Origin: Auritidibacter sp. Marseille-P8566
Lineage (GTDB): Bacteria; Actinomycetota; Actinomycetes; Actinomycetales; Microbacteriaceae
Direction of reading: 5' to 3'
NCBI GenBank assembly: GCA_945895375.1
Contig: CAMDEE010000009.1
Span: 1 to 37,273 of the forward strand
DNA: 37,273 nucleotides
Shown one piece after another: positions 9,330 through 18,972 of the stretch (position 1 is its first letter; every line of letters begins with the position of its first letter). The position numbers were made by a program, and so were the translations under genes. The notes under the pieces are model-generated. The model ran no database searches, had not been told where the DNA came from, and worked only from the letters and a program-made list of their open reading frames with translations.

Positions 9330-10448
9330 TTAAGCGCCGTATGGAGCTACTACTGTGTCTACTCTTTGGAATTCTTTTAGATCGGAGTATCCAGTTGTTG
9401 CCATTGCTTTACGAAGTGCACCCATCAAGTTCGTTGAACCATCTGCTGAAGTTGAAGGACCCTGAAGAATCTGTTCCAGTGAGCCAACGGTTCCTACCTT
9501 GACTCTCTCTCCTCTAGGAAGTTCTGGGTTGTGAGCTTCTGCTCCCCAGTGCCAGCCCTGACCAGGTGCTTCATCTGCCTTAGCAAGAACAGAGCCAAGC
9601 ATTACTGCATCAGCGCCACAAGCAATCGCCTTGACAATATCTCCTGAAGTTCCAAGTCCACCATCAGCAATCACGTGCACGTAACGGCCACCTGATTCAT
9701 CCATGTAGTCTCTTCTCGCTCCTGAAACATCGGCAACAGCAGTTGCCATAGGAGCGTGAATACCTAGAACCTTACGAGTAGTAGAGGCAGCTCCACCACC
9801 AAAACCAACTAACACACCGGCAGCACCAGTTCTCATTAGGTGAAGAGCAGCAGTGTAGGTAGCAGCTCCACCAACGATGACAGGAACATCTAGTTCATAG
9901 ATGAACTCTTTTAGGTTTAGAGCTTCTTGAGTCTTTGAAACATGCTCTGCTGAAACAGTTGTGCCACGAATAACAAACAGATCAACACCAGCTGATATAA
10001 CAGCCTTCGCAAACTCTTTAGTCTTTTGAGGTGAAAGAGCACCGGCAACAGTAACTCCAGACTTACGAATATATGCAAGTCTTTCCTTGATTAGTTCAGG
10101 CTTGATTTCTGCGGAATACATCTTCTGCATAGCAACAGTTGCTTCAGCTGGAGATAACTTAGCGATCTCAGCTAGTTGCTTTGTTGGGTCTTCGTATCTT
10201 GTCCATAGACCTTCAAGATCTAGAACACCAAGACCACCTAGCTTGCCAATAGCAATCGCGGTATCAGGAGAAACCACTGAGTCCATCGGAGCAGCTAGAA
10301 CCGGAAGTTGAAAACTATATGCATCGATGTTCCATGCAGTTGAAACATCTCTCGGGTCACGAGTTCTTCTTGAAGGAACAATAGCAATATCGTCAAATGC
10401 CCAGCTGCGGTTACCGCGCTTACCGCGACCAATCTCTATTTCACTCAT
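9330..10448 (-). CDS. guaB3: GuaB3 family IMP dehydrogenase-related protein
   Basis: This 372-residue TIM-barrel protein of the IMPDH/GMP reductase superfamily has no CBS domains. It has PVLAAPMDSVVSP near the N-terminus, the phosphate-binding VIADGGLGTSGDIVKAIACGADAVMLG segment and a MGALRKAMATTGY C-terminal motif typical of GuaB3. The loop that carries the catalytic cysteine in IMPDH (GSICTT) is absent; the approximate counterpart reads RGTTVSAEH, so canonical IMPDH chemistry cannot be assumed. It follows guaB by nine bases, with AGGAAA before the ATG. The tandem guaB-guaB3 arrangement is standard in Actinobacteria. Its exact reaction is not settled for this group. Confidence 0.88.
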   Translation of the reverse strand: MSEIEIGRGKRGNRSWAFDDIAIVPSRRTRDPRDVSTAWNIDAYSFQLPVLAAPMDSVVSPDTAIAIGKLGGLGVLDLEGLWTRYEDPTKQLAEIAKLSPAEATVAMQKMYSAEIKPELIKERLAYIRKSGVTVAGALSPQKTKEFAKAVISAGVDLFVIRGTTVSAEHVSKTQEALNLKEFIYELDVPVIVGGAATYTAALHLMRTGAAGVLVGFGGGAASTTRKVLGIHAPMATAVADVSGARRDYMDESGGRYVHVIADGGLGTSGDIVKAIACGADAVMLGSVLAKADEAPGQGWHWGAEAHNPELPRGERVKVGTVGSLEQILQGPSTSADGSTNLMGALRKAMATTGYSDLKEFQRVDTVVAPYGA

Positions 10449-10457
10449 TTTGATTTC

Positions 10458-11981
<1,524 letters not shown>

Positions 11982-12026
11982 TTAGATTAGCCAATTCTAC
12001 CCTGACTACTTACCTCTTGTTTAGGG

Positions 12027-13139
12027 TCAATTTGGGCTGAACAAAGACACCTGGGAGAAGGTTCCAGAACTTGAGTAACGAAAAACCGAATACTCAGATT
12101 GGTCTAGAAAACCACTGCGCTCAAAGAGTGCTTTGCCCTCGATCTGGGTCCTTGCTATAGCTGACCTTAGGCTCTCAGGACTATCGCTTTTGGCCCTGAG
12201 ACGGGCTTCAACGGCTATTTTGACCGCATCATAGGTTCTCTGTCCAAGGCCCAGAATTGTAGAGGCTCTAGGGCCTTGAAGGCTTCCAGTTCCTAATAAC
12301 TGAGCTAAATCAGCTCTGAATTGGGGCTCAACCTCAGTCCTAGGGTAAATCGCCTCAACTCCCTTTAGAGCCTTAGCAAAGGGGTACCCGGAGTAATCAG
12401 CCAGATTGCTGGGAACCAGATAAACCCTTGGGACAGATTCAACCCAGCTAGCCATGGAGGAAAGAAACGGAAGGGACTCCTCCATGCTGAGTAAAACCAA
12501 AGCATCAGGCTTTGTGCGAGCAACAGCTTTTACGTCTTTGATGGCAAGGGTCTGGACTCTAATACCATTCATAACCAAACCAAAGGACAGCGATCTCAAC
12601 TGGGCTCGACTTTGAGGCAAAGAACCTGAAACTATAACCACTTGTTTTGGTTCAGGTTTGGAAACGAATCTAACTAGAGCAAAAGAATCTTGACTTGGAC
12701 TAGTTGCCAATCTAAAAAGCCAAGGCTTAGTGCTTTCCTCGCCTAGTTCATCTTCAAGAGAAGAAGGAGCAATCATCGGAACCAGCGACTTGACTGTGCT
12801 TTGAACTAATGCCTTGGTTGACTCCGATTCAACCGGAGCGATGATTACATCACTCTCAAAAGACTTGAGTCTAGAAAGCGCTCTAGCTCTCTCCTGATCA
12901 GAATCTCCAACATCAAAATAGCCGATAGAAATATTTACTTGTCGATCAGTTAAATCACGAACAGCAAGTTTCACCGCAGCTCTTTGAATTTGGCCAACAA
13001 ATCCTAGGCTGCCGCTATCGGAGACTAGAACACCTACCTTCAGTCCAGGTGCTACTGGTTTCGCATTTCCAATTGAAACTAGATACACCCCGCCAATACC
13101 AATCAGGGCTAAAACCACTAAGTTTCTAACTTTTCTCAT
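12027..13139 (-). CDS. orphan type 1 periplasmic-binding-fold protein (LivK/Peripla_BP_6-like)
   Basis: The 370-residue product has an N-terminal hydrophobic segment (about 7-24) and then an ABC-substrate-binding-like opening (LKVGVLVSDSGSLGFVGQIQ), a pattern shared with branched-chain amino acid receptors and related receptor domains. Two Rossmann-like lobes follow, with VIIAPVESES and VVIVSGSL segments. No lipobox cysteine follows the hydrophobic segment, so it is either membrane-anchored or cleaved, possibly after an A-x-A-like site. No permease or ATPase gene adjoins it; neighbours are groES and guaB. The ligand cannot be inferred. The ATG lacks an obvious ribosome-binding site, and TATTCT six bases upstream would suit a leaderless transcript. 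Confidence 0.7.
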   Translation of the reverse strand: MRKVRNLVVLALIGIGGVYLVSIGNAKPVAPGLKVGVLVSDSGSLGFVGQIQRAAVKLAVRDLTDRQVNISIGYFDVGDSDQERARALSRLKSFESDVIIAPVESESTKALVQSTVKSLVPMIAPSSLEDELGEESTKPWLFRLATSPSQDSFALVRFVSKPEPKQVVIVSGSLPQSRAQLRSLSFGLVMNGIRVQTLAIKDVKAVARTKPDALVLLSMEESLPFLSSMASWVESVPRVYLVPSNLADYSGYPFAKALKGVEAIYPRTEVEPQFRADLAQLLGTGSLQGPRASTILGLGQRTYDAVKIAVEARLRAKSDSPESLRSAIARTQIEGKALFERSGFLDQSEYSVFRYSSSGTFSQVSLFSPN

Positions 13140-13198
13140 CTAAGGAGAATAAGAAAGATTTCTCTTCTTGTTTTTAGTTTTCAACAGGTAAAGAAAAA

Positions 13199-13221
13199 GG
13201 GCCGACTAAATTAGCCGGCCC
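13199..13221 (-). terminator. intrinsic terminator after groES
   Basis: A GGGCCG...CGGCCC hairpin with an inner CTAA/TTAG stem and one mismatch is followed on the minus strand by TTTTTCTTT. It lies about 48 bases after the groES stop, and shows that groES is transcribed alone and not with the binding-protein gene downstream. Confidence 0.85.
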
Positions 13222-13268
13222 ATTTTTACTTTATTGCCCAAGGTTTAGGGTTTTGTGTATTTGTGTTT

Positions 13269-13565
13269 TTAGCGTTCTACGATTGCAAGTACATCTCTTG
13301 CTGAAAGCACTAGGTACTCTTTGCCGTTGTACTTTAGCTCTGTGCCACCGTACTTAGAGAAAATCACTCGGTCACCAACTGAGATGTCCAGTGGGACACG
13401 GTTACCGTTGTCATCTACGCGGCCTGGGCCAACTGCGACTACTTCGGCTTCCTGAGGCTTCTCTTTAGCGGTGTCTGGGATTACTAGACCTGATGCTGTG
13501 ACTTGCTCTGCCTCAACTGGGAGAACGACAATACGATCTTCTAGTGGCTTGATTGAAACCGACAC
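13269..13565 (-). CDS. groES: co-chaperonin GroES
   Basis: GroES caps the GroEL chamber during ATP-dependent protein folding. The 98-residue sequence is the normal size and shows [10 protein letters not shown] at the N-terminus, the mobile loop [16 protein letters not shown], and the C-terminal [15 protein letters not shown]. The start is GTG at 13565, with AAGAGG five bases upstream. No groEL follows; a terminator comes directly after, so this is a monocistronic groES and the groEL partner must lie elsewhere. A perfect CIRCE operator overlaps its promoter, pointing to heat-shock control by HrcA. Confidence 0.97.
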   Translation of the reverse strand: MSVSIKPLEDRIVVLPVEAEQVTASGLVIPDTAKEKPQEAEVVAVGPGRVDDNGNRVPLDISVGDRVIFSKYGGTELKYNGKEYLVLSARDVLAIVER

Positions 13566-13619
13566 GTGAACCTCTTCTTTATTGACTGGATTTGGGTGAT
13601 TATCTTCACCTCAGGGACA

Positions 13620-13647
13620 AGTTTACCTGTTTTTAGCACTCTTGCAA
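13620..13647 (-). promoter_or_regulatory. groES promoter
   Basis: Reading the minus strand, TTGCAA (complement of 13642-13647) and TAAACT (complement of 13620-13625) are separated by 16 bases, a reasonable SigA-type -35/-10 pair. The -35 hexamer lies inside the CIRCE spacer, so HrcA binding would block RNA polymerase directly. Confidence 0.65.
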
Positions 13648-13659
13648 CCAGAGTGCTAA
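13633..13659. promoter_or_regulatory. CIRCE operator (HrcA binding site)
   Basis: TTAGCACTC (13633-13641) and GAGTGCTAA (13651-13659) form the exact nine-base inverted repeat with the exact nine-base spacer of the CIRCE consensus. It lies between divergent groES and the methyltransferase gene at 13683, only 23 bases before the latter's ATG, so it may influence both. Confidence 0.97.
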
Positions 13660-13682
13660 CTCTTCGCTGTTAGCGTTGGTTT

Positions 13683-14882
13683 ATGGATCGCACCGGCTTT
13701 ATGAGCCTCATTAGCCCAGAGGGGCAGGCTCTATTAGCCGAAGTTGGGGAAATAGACTCCAAGGCCGACATGGTCAAAGTAGTCTCCAAGCTGAGGGGCA
13801 AGGGCCACTCGGCCGAGCTGGTGGCAACAGTGCTAACCCAGGTCAAATTACGCAGAAGAGCCAGAGCTAAATTTGGTGAGTTTGCACAAACCATGTTCTT
13901 TACCGAAGAAGGTTTAGAGCAAGCATCCAGGCTTAAAGTTGCTGCTATCCATGCTGGCAGGTTTAGAAACCACGGGCTTACAAGAATTGCAGATCTGGGT
14001 TGTGGGATTGGCGCAGAGAGTTTAGCGATAGCAAGTTTAGATATGGAAGTAACTGCATTTGAGATAGATGAGGTCACAGCAGCTCTGGCAACATACAACC
14101 TAGCTAGCTTTGAAAATGTCAAAGTTGAACAAGCCGATGTCACAACCATAAATCTAGATAACTTTGACGGTTTGTTTATTGACCCAGCAAGAAGAGATCT
14201 CAATGACTCAAAGACGAACATCAATAAACGCAAATACGACATCAATGATTTCAGCCCTTCCTTTGACTTTGTTTTAGAGGCGGCAAGAACTAAGCCAACA
14301 ATTGTGAAGTTGGGCCCAGGGCTAGATCACAAAGACATTCCTGAAGATGCTGAAGCTGTTTGGGTATCCGATGATGGCGATCTAGTTGAACTCACTTTGT
14401 ATTTTGGGATTCTCAGAAGACCTGAAGTAAAAAGAGCAGCACTACTTCTAAGCCCTAATGGAACTTTTGAAATAACCAGTGCAGATGCTGAAAGACTCGA
14501 TGCTCCCCTAGGTGAACTAGGCAAATACCTTTATGAACCAGATGCCTCGATTATCAGATCTCACCTTGTTGGAGATCTTGCTATCTCTCTTGGACTAAAC
14601 ATCTTCTCTAATGAGATTGCTTATCTTTCTTCAAATGAAGAGGTTCACTCCCCTTGGCTTAAGGGCTACGAAGTATTAGAGAACCTAGTTTTCGATAGAA
14701 AGAAACTCAAGGCTTACCTCAGAGAGAAACAAATTGGTGTTCTAGAAATCAAAAAACGCGGAGCTGACATCACGCCAGAGCAGTTGAGACGAGAGCTTGA
14801 CCCTAAAGGAACCGAATCAGCCACCCTCATTGTCACTCGAGTCGATGGTGCTCACCGAGTGCTTATCGTTAGAGCTCTTTAG
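13683..14882 (+). CDS. class I SAM-dependent methyltransferase with THUMP-like C-terminus
   Basis: The 399-residue product has a Rossmann methyltransferase core with SAM-binding motif [15 protein letters not shown] (about residue 100) and a catalytic-region motif FIDPARRD (about 160) in place of the usual DPPY. The C-terminal part resembles the THUMP-like domain found with such actinobacterial methyltransferases; an RNA substrate is plausible but unproven. It diverges from groES, sharing the CIRCE region. ATG at 13683 is used here; ATG at 13701 is an alternative, and neither has a clear ribosome-binding site. Its stop codon overlaps the opposing rimI-tsaD stop codon. Confidence 0.8.
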   Translation: MDRTGFMSLISPEGQALLAEVGEIDSKADMVKVVSKLRGKGHSAELVATVLTQVKLRRRARAKFGEFAQTMFFTEEGLEQASRLKVAAIHAGRFRNHGLTRIADLGCGIGAESLAIASLDMEVTAFEIDEVTAALATYNLASFENVKVEQADVTTINLDNFDGLFIDPARRDLNDSKTNINKRKYDINDFSPSFDFVLEAARTKPTIVKLGPGLDHKDIPEDAEAVWVSDDGDLVELTLYFGILRRPEVKRAALLLSPNGTFEITSADAERLDAPLGELGKYLYEPDASIIRSHLVGDLAISLGLNIFSNEIAYLSSNEEVHSPWLKGYEVLENLVFDRKKLKAYLREKQIGVLEIKKRGADITPEQLRRELDPKGTESATLIVTRVDGAHRVLIVRAL

Positions 14883-16381
14883 GACTGAACGGTAGTAACA
14901 GGCAGAGTTGATTCTGCTGAGAAATCTAAGGTGCTGGGTGCACGTCCAGCCATAATCAACTGAGAACCGACGATAGCTATCATCGCGCCATTGTCGGTGC
15001 AGAGGCTAAACGGTGGGATTCTAAGTTCAATGCCATTAGCTTCACAGTGCTCTTTGGCTACCTCTCGTAGCCTTGCATTTGCTACTACTCCACCACCTAG
15101 CAAGAGTCTTGGCACACCAAAGTCTTCACAAGCACTGACCGCCTTCTTTATAAGGACATCAACTACTGCTTCTCTGAAACTAGCTGCAACATCAGCAATA
15201 GAGATCTCTTCGTTCTTTGATTCGGCTAGTTCAACGTGTCTTGCAACTGCTGTCTTCAATCCAGAGAAGGAGAAGTCGTAACGATGCTTCTCCATATCTT
15301 TAGGAAGCGTTAGCCCTCTCGGGAATCTAATGGCAGCAGGGTTTCCCTCTTTGGCAACACGATCTATCTCAGGGCCACCTGGGTAGCTAAGCCCTAGAAC
15401 TCTGGCGACCTTATCGAACGCTTCACCAGCAGCATCATCGATGGTTTCACCCAGTAATTCAACATCGTTTAGTAGATCTCTAACTAAAAGTAATGACGTA
15501 TGACCACCGCTAACTAACAGCGCAATGGTTGGAGTTTGTAATTCACCACGATCAAGAATGTCTGCTCCTACGTGACCAACAAGGTGATTCACAGCATAGA
15601 TAGGTTTACCGGTTGCAACAGATAGTGCTTTGGCAGCACCAACGCCAACCATTAGTGCTCCAGCTAATCCTGGACCGTTGGTAACAGCAATAGCGTCAAT
15701 GTCATCAAGGGTTAGATTAGCTTTCTCCAAAGCTTCATCTAAAACTGGAGTTAGAGCTTCGAGGTGTGCTCTGGCTGCAATCTCAGGAACTACCCCTCCG
15801 AAGATTGCGTGCTTATCCATGCTTGAGGAAATGATGTTGGCAAGCAGAGTATTTCCTCGAACAATGCCAACGCCAGTTTCATCACATGAAGTTTCAATGC
15901 CAAGAACAATCGGTTCTTTGTTTTTCTTTAGTTTCAGATCGGTCTTCATGATGAAAGCATCAACACCATCAGGCTGGTAATACTTCTTTCTAGTGCCAAT
16001 CTGCTTGAAACCAAACAACTTGTATAGTTTCTGAGCTATTGAGTTATCCGCTCTAACCTCAAGGAATATTTCCTTGGCATCAAGATCAGTTGCCTGCTGG
16101 GTGAGTGAGTTCATCAGCAATCTACCGATACCCAATCCACGCTTATCTTCTCTAACTGCAATTGTCTGAATATCTGCCTGATCACTACCTGGCAACTTGC
16201 TCAAGCCTGCATAGCCAACAAGCTCATCGCCTTCAAGAGCGAGGATATAGAAAGTGTGATTAGCCCCTAATTCAGAGCGGAAGGTTTCCTCAGGCCAAGC
16301 ATCATTGGCAAAGCTAGCTGTTTCTAACTTCATGATTTCAGGAAGATCCAGCAGGGTAGCCTGCTTGATTACTATGCTCAT
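14879..16381 (-). CDS. tsaD: RimI-TsaD fusion: GNAT acetyltransferase plus tRNA t6A37 threonylcarbamoyltransferase
   Basis: Residues 1-149 form a GNAT domain of the RimI type (N-alpha-acetyltransferase for ribosomal protein S18 in enterobacteria), with [20 protein letters not shown] as the acetyl-CoA loop and a Y-F-C-terminal region ending KTDL. A short lysine-rich linker (about 150-156) joins a full TsaD domain (157-500): GIETSCDET, metal ligands in NHLVGH, GGHTSL, and the CTDNGAMIA aspartate. TsaD transfers threonylcarbamoyl from TC-AMP to A37 of ANN-decoding tRNAs, with TsaB and TsaE. TAATG overlaps the tsaB stop, and the stop overlaps the convergent methyltransferase stop. The frame is continuous, so this is a genuine fusion in this sequence. 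Confidence 0.95.
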   Translation of the reverse strand: MSIVIKQATLLDLPEIMKLETASFANDAWPEETFRSELGANHTFYILALEGDELVGYAGLSKLPGSDQADIQTIAVREDKRGLGIGRLLMNSLTQQATDLDAKEIFLEVRADNSIAQKLYKLFGFKQIGTRKKYYQPDGVDAFIMKTDLKLKKNKEPIVLGIETSCDETGVGIVRGNTLLANIISSSMDKHAIFGGVVPEIAARAHLEALTPVLDEALEKANLTLDDIDAIAVTNGPGLAGALMVGVGAAKALSVATGKPIYAVNHLVGHVGADILDRGELQTPTIALLVSGGHTSLLLVRDLLNDVELLGETIDDAAGEAFDKVARVLGLSYPGGPEIDRVAKEGNPAAIRFPRGLTLPKDMEKHRYDFSFSGLKTAVARHVELAESKNEEISIADVAASFREAVVDVLIKKAVSACEDFGVPRLLLGGGVVANARLREVAKEHCEANGIELRIPPFSLCTDNGAMIAIVGSQLIMAGRAPSTLDFSAESTLPVTTVQS

Positions 16382-17043
16382 TAGCCACTCACCTTCTTAC
16401 CCTTACTAGGAACCGCATCGGGTTCACGAAGGTAAATAGGGGTAATGTCTTTGTTCGCACCTTGAGCGCTTAGCCCTTGAGCAAAGGCAATCTGCCCTAG
16501 AGCACCTGCTCTAACTCCTAGTTCAGTGCTCTCATGGCTAGCCAAATCAATGAAGCTACCAATGTCTTGCTCTTTGTTTACCGAAGGTCCATGGGTTCGC
16601 TGCGGGATACCGTTTACTACTCCTGAGTATGAAGCCCAGAAGACTTCTTTTCTTCTAGCATCAGTTGTGACAACTAGGTTCTTGGCAGTTGGGTTTGCTT
16701 GATAGAAATCCAAGGCAATTGAATCAAGTGAGCAAACTGAAACAAGGTCTGCTCCAGAGCCAATAGCAAAATATCTTGCAGCTGCAAGACCAACACGAAG
16801 ACCAGTGAAAGGTCCTGGTCCTACCCCTGCAACGACGGTGTCTATTTGGTTTGGTTTGAGCCCTGCATCGTTCAAAACTTTTTGTATTGCTGAACCAATG
16901 CGTTCTGAGTGAGTCATTGGTTCAAGGTAATTCAGTTCAGCTAGAACAGTGCCCATGCTCAAGACAGCAACAGTAGTTCCAGCAGAGGTATCGATGGCAA
17001 GAGAGTATCCACCCATACGAGTTGATGCAGCAGATGTCTTCAT
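16381..17043 (-). CDS. tsaB: TsaB, t6A-modification complex dimerisation subunit
   Basis: TsaB is the ASKHA-fold partner that dimerises with TsaD in bacterial t6A synthesis. Seen here are [14 protein letters not shown] at the N-terminus, the MTHSERI motif and [21 protein letters not shown]. The ATG at 17043 overlaps the tsaE stop as TAATG and gives 220 residues, close to family length; the upstream in-frame extension is inside tsaE and is rejected. It ends with TAATG into rimI-tsaD, so the three t6A genes are translationally coupled in the order tsaE-tsaB-rimI/tsaD. Confidence 0.94.
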   Translation of the reverse strand: MKTSAASTRMGGYSLAIDTSAGTTVAVLSMGTVLAELNYLEPMTHSERIGSAIQKVLNDAGLKPNQIDTVVAGVGPGPFTGLRVGLAAARYFAIGSGADLVSVCSLDSIALDFYQANPTAKNLVVTTDARRKEVFWASYSGVVNGIPQRTHGPSVNKEQDIGSFIDLASHESTELGVRAGALGQIAFAQGLSAQGANKDITPIYLREPDAVPSKGKKVSG

Positions 17044-17510
17044 TAGATTGAAACACCTGCCCAACGATCGCCATAACCAGTTATCTTGATTTGACGTTCC
17101 TCTGTTTCACCTGATGTGTCTCTAGAGATTTCAACTTCAAGCCAGTGCTCAGAGATATCATCGGTTAGACCTTTACCCCACTCCACCAAAGCTATTGAGC
17201 TTGCAAAGGGAATATCCAGATCATCAAGAGCTGAAGGACTACCTAGTCGATATGCATCGACGTGGACTAGAGGTGCTTGACACTCACGCTTATGGGTTCG
17301 AGCGATGACAAAGGTTGGGCTAGAAACATTTCCTTCAACACCTAAGCCTTCGCCAACTCCTCTAGTAAGAGTTGTCTTACCAGCGCCTAATGGTCCGATG
17401 AGGATAACTAGATCGCCTGCCTTAAGTTGTTTTGCCAATAGAATACCAAGCTCATGCATGTCTTCGCTTGTTCTGATTACTTGCTCAAAGATTTGGTGAG
17501 TGCTGGTCAA
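17043..17510 (-). CDS. tsaE: TsaE, t6A-modification ATPase
   Basis: TsaE is the P-loop ATPase needed for turnover of the TsaB-TsaD complex. The Walker A GPLGAGKTTLTRG, SSPTFV, and HVDAYRL are all family hallmarks. VEWGKGL stands where many homologues have VEWxE, a mild deviation. The start is uncertain: TTG at 17510, four bases after the alr stop, gives a typical 155 residues. TTG at 17561 would add 17 residues and overlap alr by 47 bases. Neither has a strong ribosome-binding site. It overlaps tsaB by one base. Confidence 0.92.
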   Translation of the reverse strand: MTSTHQIFEQVIRTSEDMHELGILLAKQLKAGDLVILIGPLGAGKTTLTRGVGEGLGVEGNVSSPTFVIARTHKRECQAPLVHVDAYRLGSPSALDDLDIPFASSIALVEWGKGLTDDISEHWLEVEISRDTSGETEERQIKITGYGDRWAGVSI

Positions 17511-17514
17511 TTCT

Positions 17515-18612
17515 TTAGCCGATGTATTCTCTGTTGAATCTAGAACCAATACGAGTAACAATCTCGTAGTTGATAGTCTCTGCTGCAGTGGCTAAATCAT
17601 CAGCACTTGGACCTCCCTCACCAAAGATGATTACTGTGTCGCCAGGGGACACAGATGCATCGCCAACATCAACGACAAACTGGTCCATAGCAATACGAGA
17701 GTGGATCTTGTATAGCTTCCCGTTGATTGAAACCTCTGCCTTACCTGAAGCATTACGAGGTAACCCTTCGGCATAACCAACCGGAACAAGAGCAAGGGTT
17801 GTTTCCTTAGGTGTTCTATACAGGTAACCGTAAGAGACACCTTCTCCTGCCTGAACACGTTTAGTTTGAACAACCTTGGCTTCGGCAAGCATTACTGGCT
17901 TCAAACCAAACTCTTGGGCTCGGTTATCACTAAATGGCGATAGGCCATAAAGAGCAATACCAAGGCGCACCATGTCATAGTGAGCCTGCGGGTAACTAAG
18001 TGTTCCATCGCTTGCGGTTAGGTGCCTAAGTTCAAAAGAAATGCCTGCCTTTGAAGCCATAGCTAGGGCTAACTCAAATCTTTCAATCTGAGAAAGATCT
18101 TCTTCTGCTCCAGTTGAAGACAGGTGGCTAAAGATACCTATTGTTTGCACCAAGCCATTAGCGACCGCTTCTTTGGTTTGTATAAGTAACTCTTCAAGTT
18201 CATCAATGGTCACACCGTTACGGCTAAGACCGGTATCAACCTTGATGTGTATTTGGCATGGCTTACCTGCAAGCTCTGCTGCCTTGGTAACTCTAAGTAG
18301 TTGTTCCTGAGAAGAAACAGCAACATCTATGTCATGTTTGATTGCTGAAACAAAATCGTCTTCAGGATCATGTAACCAGGCAAGGATAGGGGTCTTGATT
18401 CCTGCAGCACGAAGAGTTTGTGCTTCAGACATATCTGCAACACCTATATAATCAACACCTTCAGCTTCAATCTTTCTAGCAACTTGAAGCATGCCGTGAC
18501 CATAGGCATCTGCTTTAACAACACCCATAACTTTTACTTTTGGTCCAATGTGTTTGCGCATTGACGATAAGTTATGAGCGACGTTACCTAAGTCGATGGT
18601 TAGTTTACGCAC
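17515..18612 (-). CDS. alr: alanine racemase
   Basis: This PLP enzyme interconverts L- and D-alanine for peptidoglycan. The N-terminal TIM barrel carries the PLP lysine in VKADAYGHG, and the C-terminal beta domain has the SYGYLYRT tyrosine region and IAMDQFVVDVG. GTG at 18612 (365 residues) is chosen because GGAAGGA lies about ten bases upstream and the product then begins VRKLTIDLGNVAHNL like the family; the longer frame extends into acpS. It starts four bases after acpS and is followed by tsaE, so wall precursor and tRNA modification genes share a transcript. Confidence 0.96.
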   Translation of the reverse strand: MRKLTIDLGNVAHNLSSMRKHIGPKVKVMGVVKADAYGHGMLQVARKIEAEGVDYIGVADMSEAQTLRAAGIKTPILAWLHDPEDDFVSAIKHDIDVAVSSQEQLLRVTKAAELAGKPCQIHIKVDTGLSRNGVTIDELEELLIQTKEAVANGLVQTIGIFSHLSSTGAEEDLSQIERFELALAMASKAGISFELRHLTASDGTLSYPQAHYDMVRLGIALYGLSPFSDNRAQEFGLKPVMLAEAKVVQTKRVQAGEGVSYGYLYRTPKETTLALVPVGYAEGLPRNASGKAEVSINGKLYKIHSRIAMDQFVVDVGDASVSPGDTVIIFGEGGPSADDLATAAETINYEIVTRIGSRFNREYIG

Positions 18613-18616
18613 TGGA

Positions 18617-18970
18617 TTAGTTTCCTTCCGCGATAACAAAGGCACATGCCATGCCACCATCATGAGTAATAGATAGGTGCCAAGAAGTGATACCCATTGC
18701 TACTGAGCGCTCCTTCGTTGCACCTGATACTTCTAAGTGTGGTTTTCCAAGGGCATCTTTAGCCACAGTGACATCGTGCCAAGATAAACCAGATGGATTA
18801 CCTATTGCTTTGATGAGTGCTTCTTTAGAAGCCCAAACTCCAGCAAGAGATTGCATAGAGCGGCTTCTTTCAGATTCAGTGAAGATGCGCTCGATTAGAG
18901 CTGGGGTCTTTTGAAGTTTGGATTCAAAACGGGCCAGATCCACAAGGTCAACACCGACTCCTACGATCAT
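18617..18970 (-). CDS. acpS: holo-[acyl-carrier-protein] synthase
   Basis: AcpS transfers the 4'-phosphopantetheine arm from CoA to the serine of acyl carrier protein. The 117-residue sequence shows IVGVGVDLVDLARFE (metal-binding Asp), the second signature WASKEALIKAIG (Glu/Lys), and HLSITHDGGMACAFVIAE at the C-terminus. Length is normal. It begins two bases after the glmS stop and ends four bases before alr. The nearby coaA makes the first CoA precursor, so CoA supply and use are encoded close together, though on opposite strands. Confidence 0.96.
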   Translation of the reverse strand: MIVGVGVDLVDLARFESKLQKTPALIERIFTESERSRSMQSLAGVWASKEALIKAIGNPSGLSWHDVTVAKDALGKPHLEVSGATKERSVAMGITSWHLSITHDGGMACAFVIAEGN

Positions 18971-18972
18971 GA

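Noticed and set aside
17044-17064. N-terminal extension of tsaB to 17064
   Set aside because: It would overlap tsaE by 22 bases, whereas ATG at 17043 forms the same TAATG junction used at the next gene and matches family length.
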